Below are positions 7,676 to 14,814 of a DNA stretch of 29,251 nt, piece after piece. Under the pieces are notes generated by a model that searched no databases, was not told the DNA's origin, and saw only the letters and a program-made list of their open reading frames with translations. Source of the stretch: UM-FILTER-36-13 sp964394835 (GTDB lineage: Bacteria; Patescibacteriota; Patescibacteriia; UBA1558; GWA2-36-10); contig CAYMZA010000005.1 in NCBI GenBank assembly GCA_964394835.1, positions 1 to 29,251 on the forward strand. The letters run 5' to 3'. Positions within the stretch are counted from its first letter, which is position 1. Each line of letters begins with the position of its first letter. The translations under genes were made by a program, and so were the position numbers.

Positions 7676-8119
7676 ATGAATAAAAATATAAAGTATACTC
7701 AAATATTCTTTTTAATAGCAGGTGTAATATTTTCTACTTTTACAACAGTAAGAAGTATAATAGAATACTATAATCTAGAAGGTAGTCTTTTAAAGTTTAG
7801 AGATTGTACATATCCCAATCCATTAATCACTCCTTGTTTCTATGGGATGATTGCTTTTTGGATAGCATTATTTTGGGCTATTAAAATATTTAAACAAAAA
7901 AAAGAGTATAAAGGTTTGATGTATTTTTTAATAGCTGGTACTATATTTGCTTGGGGTAATTTTTCTTATGAAGTTTTTCAATATATACAAGCTGGGAGTA
8001 AAGACATAATGACATGTTCTGGTAATATCAGCAATCCCTTACAATCTTCTTGTTTTTATGGGGCTATACTTTTTACCTTTTCATTATTATTTACAATTAT
8101 ATTAAATAAGAAAAAATAA
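7676..8119 (+). CDS. Four-helix membrane protein made of two tandem repeats with paired cysteines
   Basis: A 147-residue protein of unknown function with four hydrophobic helices (about 8-28, 55-72, 81-100 and 127-143). The two halves are clearly related. FFLIAGVIFSTF (11-22) matches YFLIAGTIFAWG (83-94), and C44-x-YPNPLITPCFYG (Cys44, Cys54) matches C114-SGNISNPLQSSCFYG (Cys114, Cys126). Each half therefore carries a Cys pair just before its second helix, next to an Asn-Pro-Leu/Cys-Phe-Tyr-Gly motif. The cysteines probably lie on the same face of the membrane and could form disulfides or bind a metal; this is inference. It is followed after 4 bases by a small CxxC protein that may be its partner. 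Confidence 0.75.
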   Translation: MNKNIKYTQIFFLIAGVIFSTFTTVRSIIEYYNLEGSLLKFRDCTYPNPLITPCFYGMIAFWIALFWAIKIFKQKKEYKGLMYFLIAGTIFAWGNFSYEVFQYIQAGSKDIMTCSGNISNPLQSSCFYGAILFTFSLLFTIILNKKK

Positions 8120-8123
8120 ATAT

Positions 8124-8525
8124 ATGATTCATTTAAAAGAAGATGACAGTTACTTTAAACATTTTATAGCCTTTTTATTTACCTGGGGAGTTTTACTTGC
8201 TTTAATTATTTTAGATATTAGTATAGAAATATACCATCATATTTGTTTTTCTTTGTATGGTTTAAAATTAGTAGATAGAGGACAGTATATAAAAATAGAT
8301 AGATATAAACTACAGTATTTAAATTGGGTTCAAAAGCTTAATTGTGTGTATTGTGGTTATGCTAATGGTTTATTAAAGTATGCTTCAGTTATAGCAGGAG
8401 AAACAGAAAAGTATTGGTGTGGTATAAAGCATGCAAAAGAAGACGGGTTTGTAAGTCCTAAACACCATAAAGATTTTTTAGAATATAATGATGATAAAAG
8501 CTTTAAAAAACTAAAAGATAATTAG
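8124..8525 (+). CDS. Conserved small membrane-anchored protein with a CxxC...CxxxH cluster
   Basis: A 133-residue protein with one hydrophobic helix (about 15-33) followed by a soluble domain that resembles a conserved uncharacterised bacterial family. Its core contains IKIDRYKLQYLNW, then NCVYCGYANGLL (Cys74, Cys77) and YWCGIKH (Cys99, His103). A C-x2-C...C-x3-H arrangement suggests zinc or redox chemistry, but no function is known to me. The gene follows the duplicated Cys-containing membrane protein with a 4-base gap, so the two are probably one unit. Its last codons form the left arm of an AU-rich hairpin ending at 8546. Confidence 0.75.
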   Translation: MIHLKEDDSYFKHFIAFLFTWGVLLALIILDISIEIYHHICFSLYGLKLVDRGQYIKIDRYKLQYLNWVQKLNCVYCGYANGLLKYASVIAGETEKYWCGIKHAKEDGFVSPKHHKDFLEYNDDKSFKKLKDN

Positions 8526-8546
8526 ACTTGACTTTTTTTAGTTTTT
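8506..8546 (+). terminator. AU-rich terminator candidate overlapping the tRNA promoter
   Basis: An 11-bp stem of AAAAACTAAAA (8506-8516) and TTTTAGTTTTT (8536-8546), with a 19-nt loop, ends in a T-rich run. Only one G-C pair is present, so it is weak. The -35 box of the tRNA-Glu promoter lies in the loop and the right arm is in the promoter spacer. Confidence 0.35.
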
Positions 8547-8556
8547 CTGGTATTTT
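8528..8556 (+). promoter_or_regulatory. Promoter of tRNA-Glu
   Basis: TTGACT (8528-8533), 17-base spacer and TATTTT (8551-8556), with an extended -10 TG at 8548-8549. The predicted start is near 8563, 13 bases before the mature tRNA 5' end. Confidence 0.65.
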
Positions 8557-8575
8557 ATTGTAAGTTATTTAAAAA

Positions 8576-8650
8576 GGTCCCATCGTCTAGTGGTTAGGAC
8601 ACCAGGTTTTCATCCTGGCAACCGGGGTTCGATTCCCCGTGGGATCACCA
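8576..8650 (+). tRNA. tRNA-Glu (anticodon TTC)
   Basis: A 75-nt cloverleaf. The acceptor stem is GGTCCCA pairing with TGGGATC, with one G-T wobble. The D arm contains TAGTGGTTAGGA. The anticodon stem CCAGG/CCTGG holds loop TTTTCAT, giving anticodon TTC. The T arm is CCGGGGTTCGATTCCCCG. Discriminator A and an encoded CCA end the gene. No terminator follows before the cold-shock gene, so read-through into it is possible. Confidence 0.97.
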
Positions 8651-8678
8651 TAGTATAGTAAGTGTAGGAATAAAGTCG

Positions 8679-8690
8679 AATTTCGAAATT
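8679..8690. promoter_or_regulatory. 12-bp perfect palindrome upstream of the cold-shock gene
   Basis: AATTTCGAAATT reads the same on both strands and sits 33 bases before the csp ATG, between it and tRNA-Glu. It could be an operator or part of the csp leader fold. A purely AT-biased chance palindrome is possible, although the central CG is uncommon here. Confidence 0.3.
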
Positions 8691-8723
8691 ACTATTAATT
8701 AATTCGCATTTATTTTTACATTC

Positions 8724-8921
8724 ATGCAAGGAACAATTAAAAAATTAACTGACAAAAACTTTGGTTTTATTTCAACTGAAGAAAGTGATAGAGATTTATT
8801 CTTTCACGCTAATGAGTTGGTTGATGTAAGTTTTGATGAACTTAGAGAAGGTGATGCTGTTAGTTTTGAAGTATCTGATACTCCAAAAGGACAAGCTGCT
8901 ACTCAAGTTAAAAAAGCTTAA
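8724..8921 (+). CDS. Cold-shock domain protein
   Basis: A 65-residue single cold-shock (OB-fold) domain that binds single-stranded RNA/DNA and prevents mRNA secondary structure. The RNP1-like motif is NFGFIS (12-17) and the RNP2-like motif LFFHAN (25-30). The start MQGTIKKL and the C-terminal GQAATQVKKA are typical CspA-family ends. RNP1 has Lys-Asn-Phe in place of the common Lys-Gly-Phe. No SD is seen. A clear terminator follows 22 bases after the stop. Confidence 0.93.
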   Translation: MQGTIKKLTDKNFGFISTEESDRDLFFHANELVDVSFDELREGDAVSFEVSDTPKGQAATQVKKA

Positions 8922-8943
8922 CTTTTAAAGTTAAAAAACAAAG

Positions 8944-8970
8944 AGCTACCTTTATTAGGTAGTTTTTTGT
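8944..8970 (+). terminator. Terminator of the cold-shock gene
   Basis: Stem CTACC (8946-8950) / GGTAG (8958-8962), extendable by A-T and G-T pairs, with a 7-nt loop followed by TTTTTTG. It ends the tRNA/csp transcript before the HEPN-like gene. Confidence 0.75.
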
Positions 8971-8982
8971 TTGCTTTATATA

Positions 8983-9011
8983 TTGACCTTTATATCTATT
9001 TATGTTAATAT
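8983..9011 (+). promoter_or_regulatory. Promoter of the HEPN-like gene
   Basis: TTGACC (8983-8988), 17-base spacer, TAATAT (9006-9011). The predicted start near 9018 gives a leader of about 24 bases carrying a full SD. Confidence 0.65.
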
Positions 9012-9030
9012 ATTAAACTGTTCATTAAAA

Positions 9031-9036
9031 AGGAGG
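9031..9036 (+). promoter_or_regulatory. Canonical ribosome binding site of the HEPN-like gene
   Basis: AGGAGG lies 5 bases before the ATG at 9042. Nearly all other genes in the window have no SD, so this marks the gene as unusual and fixes its start. Confidence 0.85.
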
Positions 9037-9041
9037 AGAAG

Positions 9042-9779
9042 ATGAAACATAGCGTTGTTGCATTAAGCGCGTTATTTACTTATTATATTAGGACTATAAA
9101 AATGCTTAAAGAATTTCATTTATTTTTTATTAATTCTCTTAAAAAGGAAGAAGGTTATTTGGAAGAATTAGCTGCTAAGATAGTATTAGATTTAGATTTT
9201 AATGATATTATGTCTGTAGAATTAGCTGCCAATGATTTTAATGATGATTCGTATAATCTAGAACAGTTAAAGAGAACTCATATTATGTCCATGGTTATAA
9301 AGCACGCTGCTATAATGGAAAGATTTTTAGTTATGCTTTCATTTGCAATTAAGAGTTTAGAGAATTTATCTAATGGTCCTAATGGTAGTATCCCAGCAAA
9401 GCGTTTTACAGATTCTTTGTTGGCAGTTAAATATATTCAAGATGTTATACTAATAGATTTTAATCAATTAGAAAATCAAGCTGGTCAAAAGTTGTGGCCT
9501 AGAATTAAGATGTTACGTGATATTAGACATATTACGGCGCATGGTCACGATAGTTTTACTTTAAAGAAAGGAACTTTTAATAGTTATAATGCTATGTTTG
9601 CTCATGAAGATGGTTCTAATATTTTTTTAGAAAAAACATACATTAATGCATGTAATTGTAAATATCTTTGTCGTTTAACTTCAAATTATAATGTCGTCAA
9701 AACAATGAATTATGATTCTTTAGATTTTATTGTAGTATTACGTGATAAAATAATACCTCTTTACACAAACAAGGAATAG
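9042..9779 (+). CDS. HEPN-like protein with an Rx4H motif
   Basis: A 245-residue, mostly alpha-helical soluble protein. Residues 84-108 form a helix typical of HEPN folds (KHAAIMERFLVML). Residues 159-169 (RDIRHITAHGH) contain R162-x4-H167 directly followed by Gly, the arrangement of HEPN ribonucleases and of RN-x-x-x-H type apo-HEPN proteins. HEPN domains often act as RNases in toxin-antitoxin, abortive-infection or RNA-processing systems; which applies here is unknown. A small Cys group (204, 206, 210) follows. It stands alone: its promoter, AGGAGG and terminator isolate it, and no nucleotidyltransferase (MNT) antitoxin lies next to it. One sampled line of the gene is about 35% G+C. Family assignment rests on the motif only. 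Confidence 0.6.
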   Translation: MKHSVVALSALFTYYIRTIKMLKEFHLFFINSLKKEEGYLEELAAKIVLDLDFNDIMSVELAANDFNDDSYNLEQLKRTHIMSMVIKHAAIMERFLVMLSFAIKSLENLSNGPNGSIPAKRFTDSLLAVKYIQDVILIDFNQLENQAGQKLWPRIKMLRDIRHITAHGHDSFTLKKGTFNSYNAMFAHEDGSNIFLEKTYINACNCKYLCRLTSNYNVVKTMNYDSLDFIVVLRDKIIPLYTNKE

Positions 9780-9799
9780 CTTAACGGCTATTCCTTTTT
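9771..9799. terminator. Bidirectional terminator shared by two convergent genes
   Basis: A 10-bp perfect stem, AAGGAATAGC (9771-9780) and GCTATTCCTT (9787-9796), with a 6-nt loop and a T-run on the plus strand. Each arm carries the last codons (AAG GAA TAG) of one of the two converging genes, so both stop codons lie in the stem. The T-tract is better on the plus strand than on the minus strand. Confidence 0.75.
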
Positions 9800-10438
9800 C
9801 ATTTTAAAGTTTATATAATAGATTTTCTTTTTTCTCTCTAAATGTTTTTTTTCATAATATGTTTGTATATATAATTTGGAATCTTTTACTTTCTTATTAT
9901 ATATATCTTCATATTTTTGTATAATCTCACCGTTACTATCTTTGATACTTTTTAAAGAATAGTCAAAAAGTTTCTTGTTATCTGTTTTTAAATGCATGCT
10001 TCCTTGTTTTGATATAATCTTAGAATACATTTTTAAAAACTTAGGAGAAGTTAATCTTCTTTTAATATATTTATCTTTTAAATATGGATCTGGAAATACT
10101 ATCCATATTTCATTTACAGAATTTCTTTTAAAATACCTTAAAAGATTTTTAATTTGTATTCTTAGAAATATAATATTATCTAAGTTTTTTTCTTTAGCAA
10201 TACTAGCTCCTTTCCATAGTCTTTCACCTTGTATATCTATACCTATATGCCCATTGTTTGGGTTTTGTTCTCCTAAAGCAATACTGTACTCTCCCTTGCC
10301 ACATGCTAGTTCTAAGACAATACTACTATATTTGCTTAAAAAACTATTTAATTTTGTTTTAATACTACTTTCTTGTTCTTGAATAACATTATTAAACTTA
10401 TCTAATTCTTTTATTCTTTTTAATTTTTTCCTTGCCAT
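9788..10438 (-). CDS. trmB: tRNA (guanine-N7-)-methyltransferase
   Basis: An approximately 216-residue SAM-dependent enzyme that methylates G46 in the variable loop of tRNAs to m7G. SAM motif I is LELACGKGEYSIALG, followed by GHIGIDIQGERLW. The catalytic/RNA-binding segment IVFPDPYLKDKYIKRRL is typical of TrmB (usual form FPDPWxKxxHxKRR). I place the start at the ATG at 10438 (MARKKLKR) rather than the in-frame TTG at 10459. A TATAAT at 10456-10451 on the same strand would make transcription begin only a few bases before 10438, and the codons before it look non-coding. It diverges from the small gene before tsaD and converges with the HEPN-like gene. Confidence 0.92.
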   Translation of the reverse strand: MARKKLKRIKELDKFNNVIQEQESSIKTKLNSFLSKYSSIVLELACGKGEYSIALGEQNPNNGHIGIDIQGERLWKGASIAKEKNLDNIIFLRIQIKNLLRYFKRNSVNEIWIVFPDPYLKDKYIKRRLTSPKFLKMYSKIISKQGSMHLKTDNKKLFDYSLKSIKDSNGEIIQKYEDIYNKKVKDSKLYIQTYYEKKHLERKKKIYYINFKMKKE

Positions 10439-10450
10439 AATATGATTCTG

Positions 10451-10479
10451 ATTATACAATAGTTATATTAATATATAAT
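10451..10479. promoter_or_regulatory. Divergent, apparently leaderless promoters of trmB and the tsaD operon
   Basis: Minus strand: TATAAT at 10456-10451, 12 bases before the trmB ATG. Plus strand: TATAAT at 10474-10479, 6 bases before the ATG at 10486. Only 47 bases separate the two start codons. No clear -35 boxes and no SD are seen, so very short or absent leaders are implied. Confidence 0.5.
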
Positions 10480-10485
10480 ATAATT

Positions 10486-10752
10486 ATGGACAAGATATTA
10501 ATTAAAAGCAAGGAGGAGAATGATAATAATTGGATATTTTTAGTTAGTATAGATGATTTAGAATATATAGTTACTATTGATAAAGAATATTATATAGAAT
10601 TAAATAATGGCATTACTGTTGATGAATTAATTAAGAAATCTTTTGAATTTCTTTTAGAAAGAGAGTCTAAAGAATCAATATTAAAAAAGTTTAATATTAA
10701 TATTATTAAACAATATTTTCCTGAATACGAACAAGTAATTAAAGAATTATGA
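10486..10752 (+). CDS. Small unknown protein coupled to tsaD
   Basis: An 88-residue acidic protein without signal peptide or membrane segment. Residues 15-45 suggest beta-strands (NWIFLVSIDDLEYIVTIDKE) and residues 48-85 two helices. No family recognised. Its TGA stop (10750-10752) overlaps the tsaD ATG at 10749, so the two are translationally coupled and it is the promoter-proximal gene of the tsaD-tsaE-valS operon. Confidence 0.75.
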   Translation: MDKILIKSKEENDNNWIFLVSIDDLEYIVTIDKEYYIELNNGITVDELIKKSFEFLLERESKESILKKFNINIIKQYFPEYEQVIKEL

Positions 10753-11792
10753 AAATATTAGCCATTGAATCTTCGTGTGATGAAACTGCAATCGCTTTGT
10801 TATCCTCAGATAAAGATTTTTTTTCTTTGGAAAAGGATTTAGTATATTCTCAAATAGATATTCATAAAAAGTTTGGAGGTGTAGTACCTGAAGTAGCTTC
10901 TCGTAAACATTTAGAAACTATTATACCTCTTTTAGAAGAATCTTTAGGAAAGGATAAGTTAAAAGATATTGACTATATTTCAGTAACAGCAGGTCCTGGA
11001 TTAATAACTTCATTAATAATTGGAACAAGTATAGCTAAAACTTTAGCATATACAAATAATATTCCTTTAATACCAATCAATCATATGGAAGGACATATTT
11101 ATTCAAATTATTTGAATAATATAGAGTTAAGAGAAGATAAGTATTTCCCTAGTTTAATATTAATTGTTTCTGGGGGTCATACGGAATTAGTTTTAATGAA
11201 AGATCATGGTAAGTATGAATTAATAGGTCAAACATTAGATGATGCAGTAGGAGAAGCTTTTGATAAGGTTGCTAAGCTATTATCTCTTGGTTATCCTGGT
11301 GGACCAATAGTAAGCAAGGAAGCTGAGAGTGGTAATAGTGAAGTATATGATTTACCTAGACCTATGATAAACAGTGGGGACTATAATTTTTCTTTTTCAG
11401 GATTAAAAACAGCTGTATTATATACCTTAGAAAAACAAAAGAAAGTCAATAAACAAGATGTAAGTAATATATGTGCTTCTTTCCAACAGGCTGTAGTTGA
11501 TATTTTAGTAAGTAAAACTATTAAATTAGCTAAAGAGGAAAACATTAAATCAGTTATGTTAGCGGGTGGTGTAGCAGCTAATACATTGTTAAAGAAAGAA
11601 TTAAAAAAAGAAGTTAAGAAATTAAACTTACCTTTCTTCTATCCAGAGATTAAACATACAGGTGATAATGCAGCCATGATTGCTGTAGCAGCATATTTTA
11701 ATGTAAGAAATAATAAAAAAGGATTAAAAGGAAAAGATATATTAAGTTTAGAACCTAAATCTAATTGGCAATTAGTGAAAAATAGAATATAA
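10749..11792 (+). CDS. tsaD: tRNA N6-adenosine threonylcarbamoyltransferase
   Basis: A 347-residue ASKHA-fold enzyme that transfers the threonylcarbamoyl group to A37 of ANN-decoding tRNAs (t6A), acting with TsaB and TsaE. N-terminal MKILAIESSCDETA, metal ligands H112 and H116 (INHMEGHIY), SGGHTE (141-146), DDAVGEAFDK (164-173), LAGGVAAN and the last metal-site segment HTGDNAA are all present. Length is normal. The start overlaps the preceding stop. tsaE follows after 20 bases; tsaB and tsaC are not in the window. Confidence 0.96.
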   Translation: MKILAIESSCDETAIALLSSDKDFFSLEKDLVYSQIDIHKKFGGVVPEVASRKHLETIIPLLEESLGKDKLKDIDYISVTAGPGLITSLIIGTSIAKTLAYTNNIPLIPINHMEGHIYSNYLNNIELREDKYFPSLILIVSGGHTELVLMKDHGKYELIGQTLDDAVGEAFDKVAKLLSLGYPGGPIVSKEAESGNSEVYDLPRPMINSGDYNFSFSGLKTAVLYTLEKQKKVNKQDVSNICASFQQAVVDILVSKTIKLAKEENIKSVMLAGGVAANTLLKKELKKEVKKLNLPFFYPEIKHTGDNAAMIAVAAYFNVRNNKKGLKGKDILSLEPKSNWQLVKNRI

Positions 11793-11812
11793 TTAATAAA
11801 TAAAAATAAAAA

Positions 11813-12235
11813 ATGCAAGAAATAATATCAAATAGTGTTCAAGAAACAGAAAAAGTAGCTCAAGAAATAGCCAGTAGCTTTAAAGGTGGAGAAATATTAG
11901 CTTTAACTGGTGATTTGGGAGCAGGAAAAACAGTTTTCGTTAAAGCTATAGCTAAATATTTAGGCATTGAAGATATAATAACTAGTCCAACCTTTGTTTT
12001 AATGAAGGTGTATGATATAGAATATGGTAGTATAGATAAATTAGTTCATATAGATTGCTATCGTTTAGAAGGGGAAGAAGATTTAGCAGATCTTGGTTTA
12101 GAAGACTATGTAAATGATAATAATATTGTGGCTATAGAATGGGCTAATAAGGTTATTAATTTACCAGAGAATAGTATTAATATTAATATAGAATATATAT
12201 CAGATAATAAAAGAAAAATAATTGTTAAAAGATAA
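11813..12235 (+). CDS. tsaE: tRNA t6A biosynthesis ATPase
   Basis: A 140-residue P-loop ATPase that drives the TsaB-TsaD complex through its threonylcarbamoyl transfer cycle. Walker A is GDLGAGKT (33-40), SPTFVLMKVY (58-67) is the switch segment, and HIDCYRLEG (79-87) is the Walker-B-like motif of the family; AIEWANK is also typical. It sits directly between tsaD and valS with a 1-base gap to valS, so one transcript is likely. No SD. Confidence 0.94.
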   Translation: MQEIISNSVQETEKVAQEIASSFKGGEILALTGDLGAGKTVFVKAIAKYLGIEDIITSPTFVLMKVYDIEYGSIDKLVHIDCYRLEGEEDLADLGLEDYVNDNNIVAIEWANKVINLPENSININIEYISDNKRKIIVKR

Positions 12236-12236
12236 T

Positions 12237-14768
12237 ATGAATAAAGATATAAATTTATCTAAGGCATATAATGCTAAAGATCATGAAGATGGAATATATA
12301 AACTTTGGGAAGAGTCAGGATTTTTTAATCCAGATAACTTAAAAGGCAAGAAATCCTTTACCATATCCATGCCTCCACCTAATGCTACTGGTGTTTTACA
12401 TTTAGGTCATGCGGCAACTCTTACCTATGAAGATTTAATAATTAGGTATAAAAGGTTAAGGGGACACAAAACATTATGGTTGCCAGGTACTGATCATGCT
12501 GCTATAGCTACACAAACTAAAGTAGAAAAAATAATAGCTAAAGAAGGGTTAACTAAGGATGACTTAGGAAGAGAAAAGTTTCTAGAAAGAGTTAAAGAGT
12601 TTGTTTTTGATTCTCAAAGTACAATACGTAATCAAATAAGGAAAATGGGATCTTCTTGTGATTGGTCTAGGGAAAGATATACATTAGACGATGGATTATC
12701 TGGGGCAGTTTCAGAAGCTTTTGTTAAAATGTACGAAGATGATTTAATATATCGTGGTCATAGAATAGTTAATTGGTGCCCTAGATGTGAATCTACACTA
12801 GCAGATGATGAAGTAGAATATAAAGAGCAAGATGGTAAACTTTATTATATTAAATATGGACCCTTTGTAGTAGCTACAACTAGACCAGAAACTAAATTAG
12901 CTGATACAGGGATAGCAGTACATCCTGATGATGATAGGTACAAAGAATATATTGGTAAAGAATTAGACATAGATTTAGCTGGTCATAAGATAAAAGTAAA
13001 AGTATTTAGTGATAAAGAGATTGATAAAGAATTTGGATCCGGGGTTGTTGGTGTTACTCCTGCGCATAGTTCTACTGATTATCATTTTGCAAAAAAGCAT
13101 GATTTAGAAATTATTAAACTAATAGATGAAAAGGGCAATGTGCTGTCTTCGGGTGGTAAATATAAAGGATTAATCGTAGAAAATGCTAGAAAAGAATTTT
13201 TGAAAGACTTAGAAAAAGAAGATTTAATAGAAAAAGTAGAAGATTTTAAAAATAAATTATCTATTTGCTATCGTTGTGATACGCCGATTGAACCATTGGT
13301 TTCTGAACAGTGGTTTGTAGCAGTAGATAAAGAAATACCTGGTAGAAAAAAAACATTAAAAGAATTAGCATTAGAGGTTGTTAAGAAGAAAGATATAGAA
13401 ATATTACCAGAGAGATTTGAAAAGGTATATTTTAATTGGATGAATAATTTACATGATTGGTGTATTTCTAGACAGATATGGTGGGGTCATAGAATACCTG
13501 TTTGTTACACAGATGATAATGAGATTATAGTAGCTAAAAACGAGGAGGAGGCTAGGAAAAAAGCAGGTGAAAGAAATATAACACAAGATGAAGATACATT
13601 AGATACATGGTTTTCTTCTTCTTTGTGGACTTTTTCTACTTTAGGGTGGCCAGAAAAAACTAAAGATTTTAAAAGTTTTCATCCTACAAATGTATTAGAA
13701 ACAGGTACAGATATAATATTCTTTTGGGTGGCTAGGATGATATTAATGTCGGAATATCTTTTAAAAGATAGACCATTTAAAACAGTATACCTTCATGGAT
13801 TGGTAAGAGACAAACAGGGAAGGAAGATGTCTAAATCATTAGGCAATGGCATTGATCCAATAGATATGATTGATAAGTTTGGCACTGATGCTTTAAGATT
13901 ATCATTAGTAATTGGTTCTTCTCCTGGAACTGATTTACGTATTTATGAAGAAAAGATAGCTGGTTATAGGAACTTTATAAATAAAATTTGGAATATTTCT
14001 AGATTTATACTTTCTTCAGTTAATGAAGTTAAAAGTGTTAAAAAACAACCTAAGGTTAAAACATTATCTGATAAATGGATATTATCTAAATTTAATAAAT
14101 TAATTAAAGAGGTTGAAAATGATTTAGAGAATTTTAAGTTTTCTTTAGCAGGAGAAAAGTTATACCACTTTACTTGGGATGATTTTGCTGATTGGTATTT
14201 AGAAATTTCTAAAATAGAAAAGAATAAAGATGAAATATTATTATATATTTTAGAAAGATTATTAATTATGCTACATCCTTTCATACCATTTATTACAGAA
14301 ACTATTTGGAAAGAGTTTAATGCTAAAGACTTACTAATGGTTAAAGATTGGCCTAAGGTTAATAAAATAGATAAAGATGTTATTGCTAATTTTACAGAGC
14401 TAAAAGAATTAATAGTTGGTTTAAGGAATTTGAAATCTAAGAATAAGATACCGCCAATAGATTTTCCTGATTGTTATATAAAAAGTGATGTTTTAGATAA
14501 TGGTTACTTAAAATTAGTTGCTACTATGTCTAGGGTTAATTTGATAGATAAAGAATTAGAATTAGATTCAATTATTATTAATAATAGTAAGGTTTGGATT
14601 GATTTGAAAAAAGAATTATCTGATAAAGAAAAAAAAGATTTAAATAAATATATAGTTAGTTTAGAAAATAAACTAAAGAATAAAAAGTTTACAGATAATG
14701 CTCCTAAAGAAGTTATAGATAAAACTAAAAATAGTTTAAAGAAAGCTCAAGATAAATTAAATAATTAA
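12237..14768 (+). CDS. valS: Valyl-tRNA synthetase
   Basis: An 843-residue class Ia aminoacyl-tRNA synthetase charging tRNA-Val. The HIGH-type motif is HLGH (55-58, within PPPNATGVLHLGHA) and the KMSKS motif is at 530-534 (GRKMSKSLG). The CP1 editing insertion with VVATTRPET lies between them. The C-terminal domain ends in a Lys/Glu-rich coiled coil (last about 50 residues), the tRNA-binding arm typical of ValRS. I choose the ATG at 12237, one base after the tsaE stop, over an in-frame TTG at 12222 inside tsaE. There is no SD, as elsewhere in the operon. Confidence 0.96.
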   Translation: MNKDINLSKAYNAKDHEDGIYKLWEESGFFNPDNLKGKKSFTISMPPPNATGVLHLGHAATLTYEDLIIRYKRLRGHKTLWLPGTDHAAIATQTKVEKIIAKEGLTKDDLGREKFLERVKEFVFDSQSTIRNQIRKMGSSCDWSRERYTLDDGLSGAVSEAFVKMYEDDLIYRGHRIVNWCPRCESTLADDEVEYKEQDGKLYYIKYGPFVVATTRPETKLADTGIAVHPDDDRYKEYIGKELDIDLAGHKIKVKVFSDKEIDKEFGSGVVGVTPAHSSTDYHFAKKHDLEIIKLIDEKGNVLSSGGKYKGLIVENARKEFLKDLEKEDLIEKVEDFKNKLSICYRCDTPIEPLVSEQWFVAVDKEIPGRKKTLKELALEVVKKKDIEILPERFEKVYFNWMNNLHDWCISRQIWWGHRIPVCYTDDNEIIVAKNEEEARKKAGERNITQDEDTLDTWFSSSLWTFSTLGWPEKTKDFKSFHPTNVLETGTDIIFFWVARMILMSEYLLKDRPFKTVYLHGLVRDKQGRKMSKSLGNGIDPIDMIDKFGTDALRLSLVIGSSPGTDLRIYEEKIAGYRNFINKIWNISRFILSSVNEVKSVKKQPKVKTLSDKWILSKFNKLIKEVENDLENFKFSLAGEKLYHFTWDDFADWYLEISKIEKNKDEILLYILERLLIMLHPFIPFITETIWKEFNAKDLLMVKDWPKVNKIDKDVIANFTELKELIVGLRNLKSKNKIPPIDFPDCYIKSDVLDNGYLKLVATMSRVNLIDKELELDSIIINNSKVWIDLKKELSDKEKKDLNKYIVSLENKLKNKKFTDNAPKEVIDKTKNSLKKAQDKLNN

Positions 14769-14775
14769 AATAAAT

Positions 14776-14807
14776 AAAAAACACCTAGTTAATTTTAAGT
14801 GTTTTTT
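14776..14807. terminator. Bidirectional terminator between valS and the PilB-type gene
   Basis: Arms AAAAAACAC (14776-14784) and GTGTTTTTT (14799-14807) around a 14-nt loop lie between the two convergent stop codons. Both strands have a U-run after the stem. Confidence 0.55.
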
Positions 14808-14814
14808 AGTTTAA

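Noticed and set aside
9975..10382. 135-codon plus-strand ORF opposite trmB
   Set aside because: Shadow of the trmB frame; no family features.
10439..10459. TTG start for trmB
   Set aside because: The TATAAT box at 10456-10451 falls on these codons, so they are probably promoter and not coding.
12222..12236. TTG start for valS upstream of the ATG
   Set aside because: It lies inside tsaE, adds five residues absent from the family start, and the ATG at 12237 directly follows the tsaE stop.
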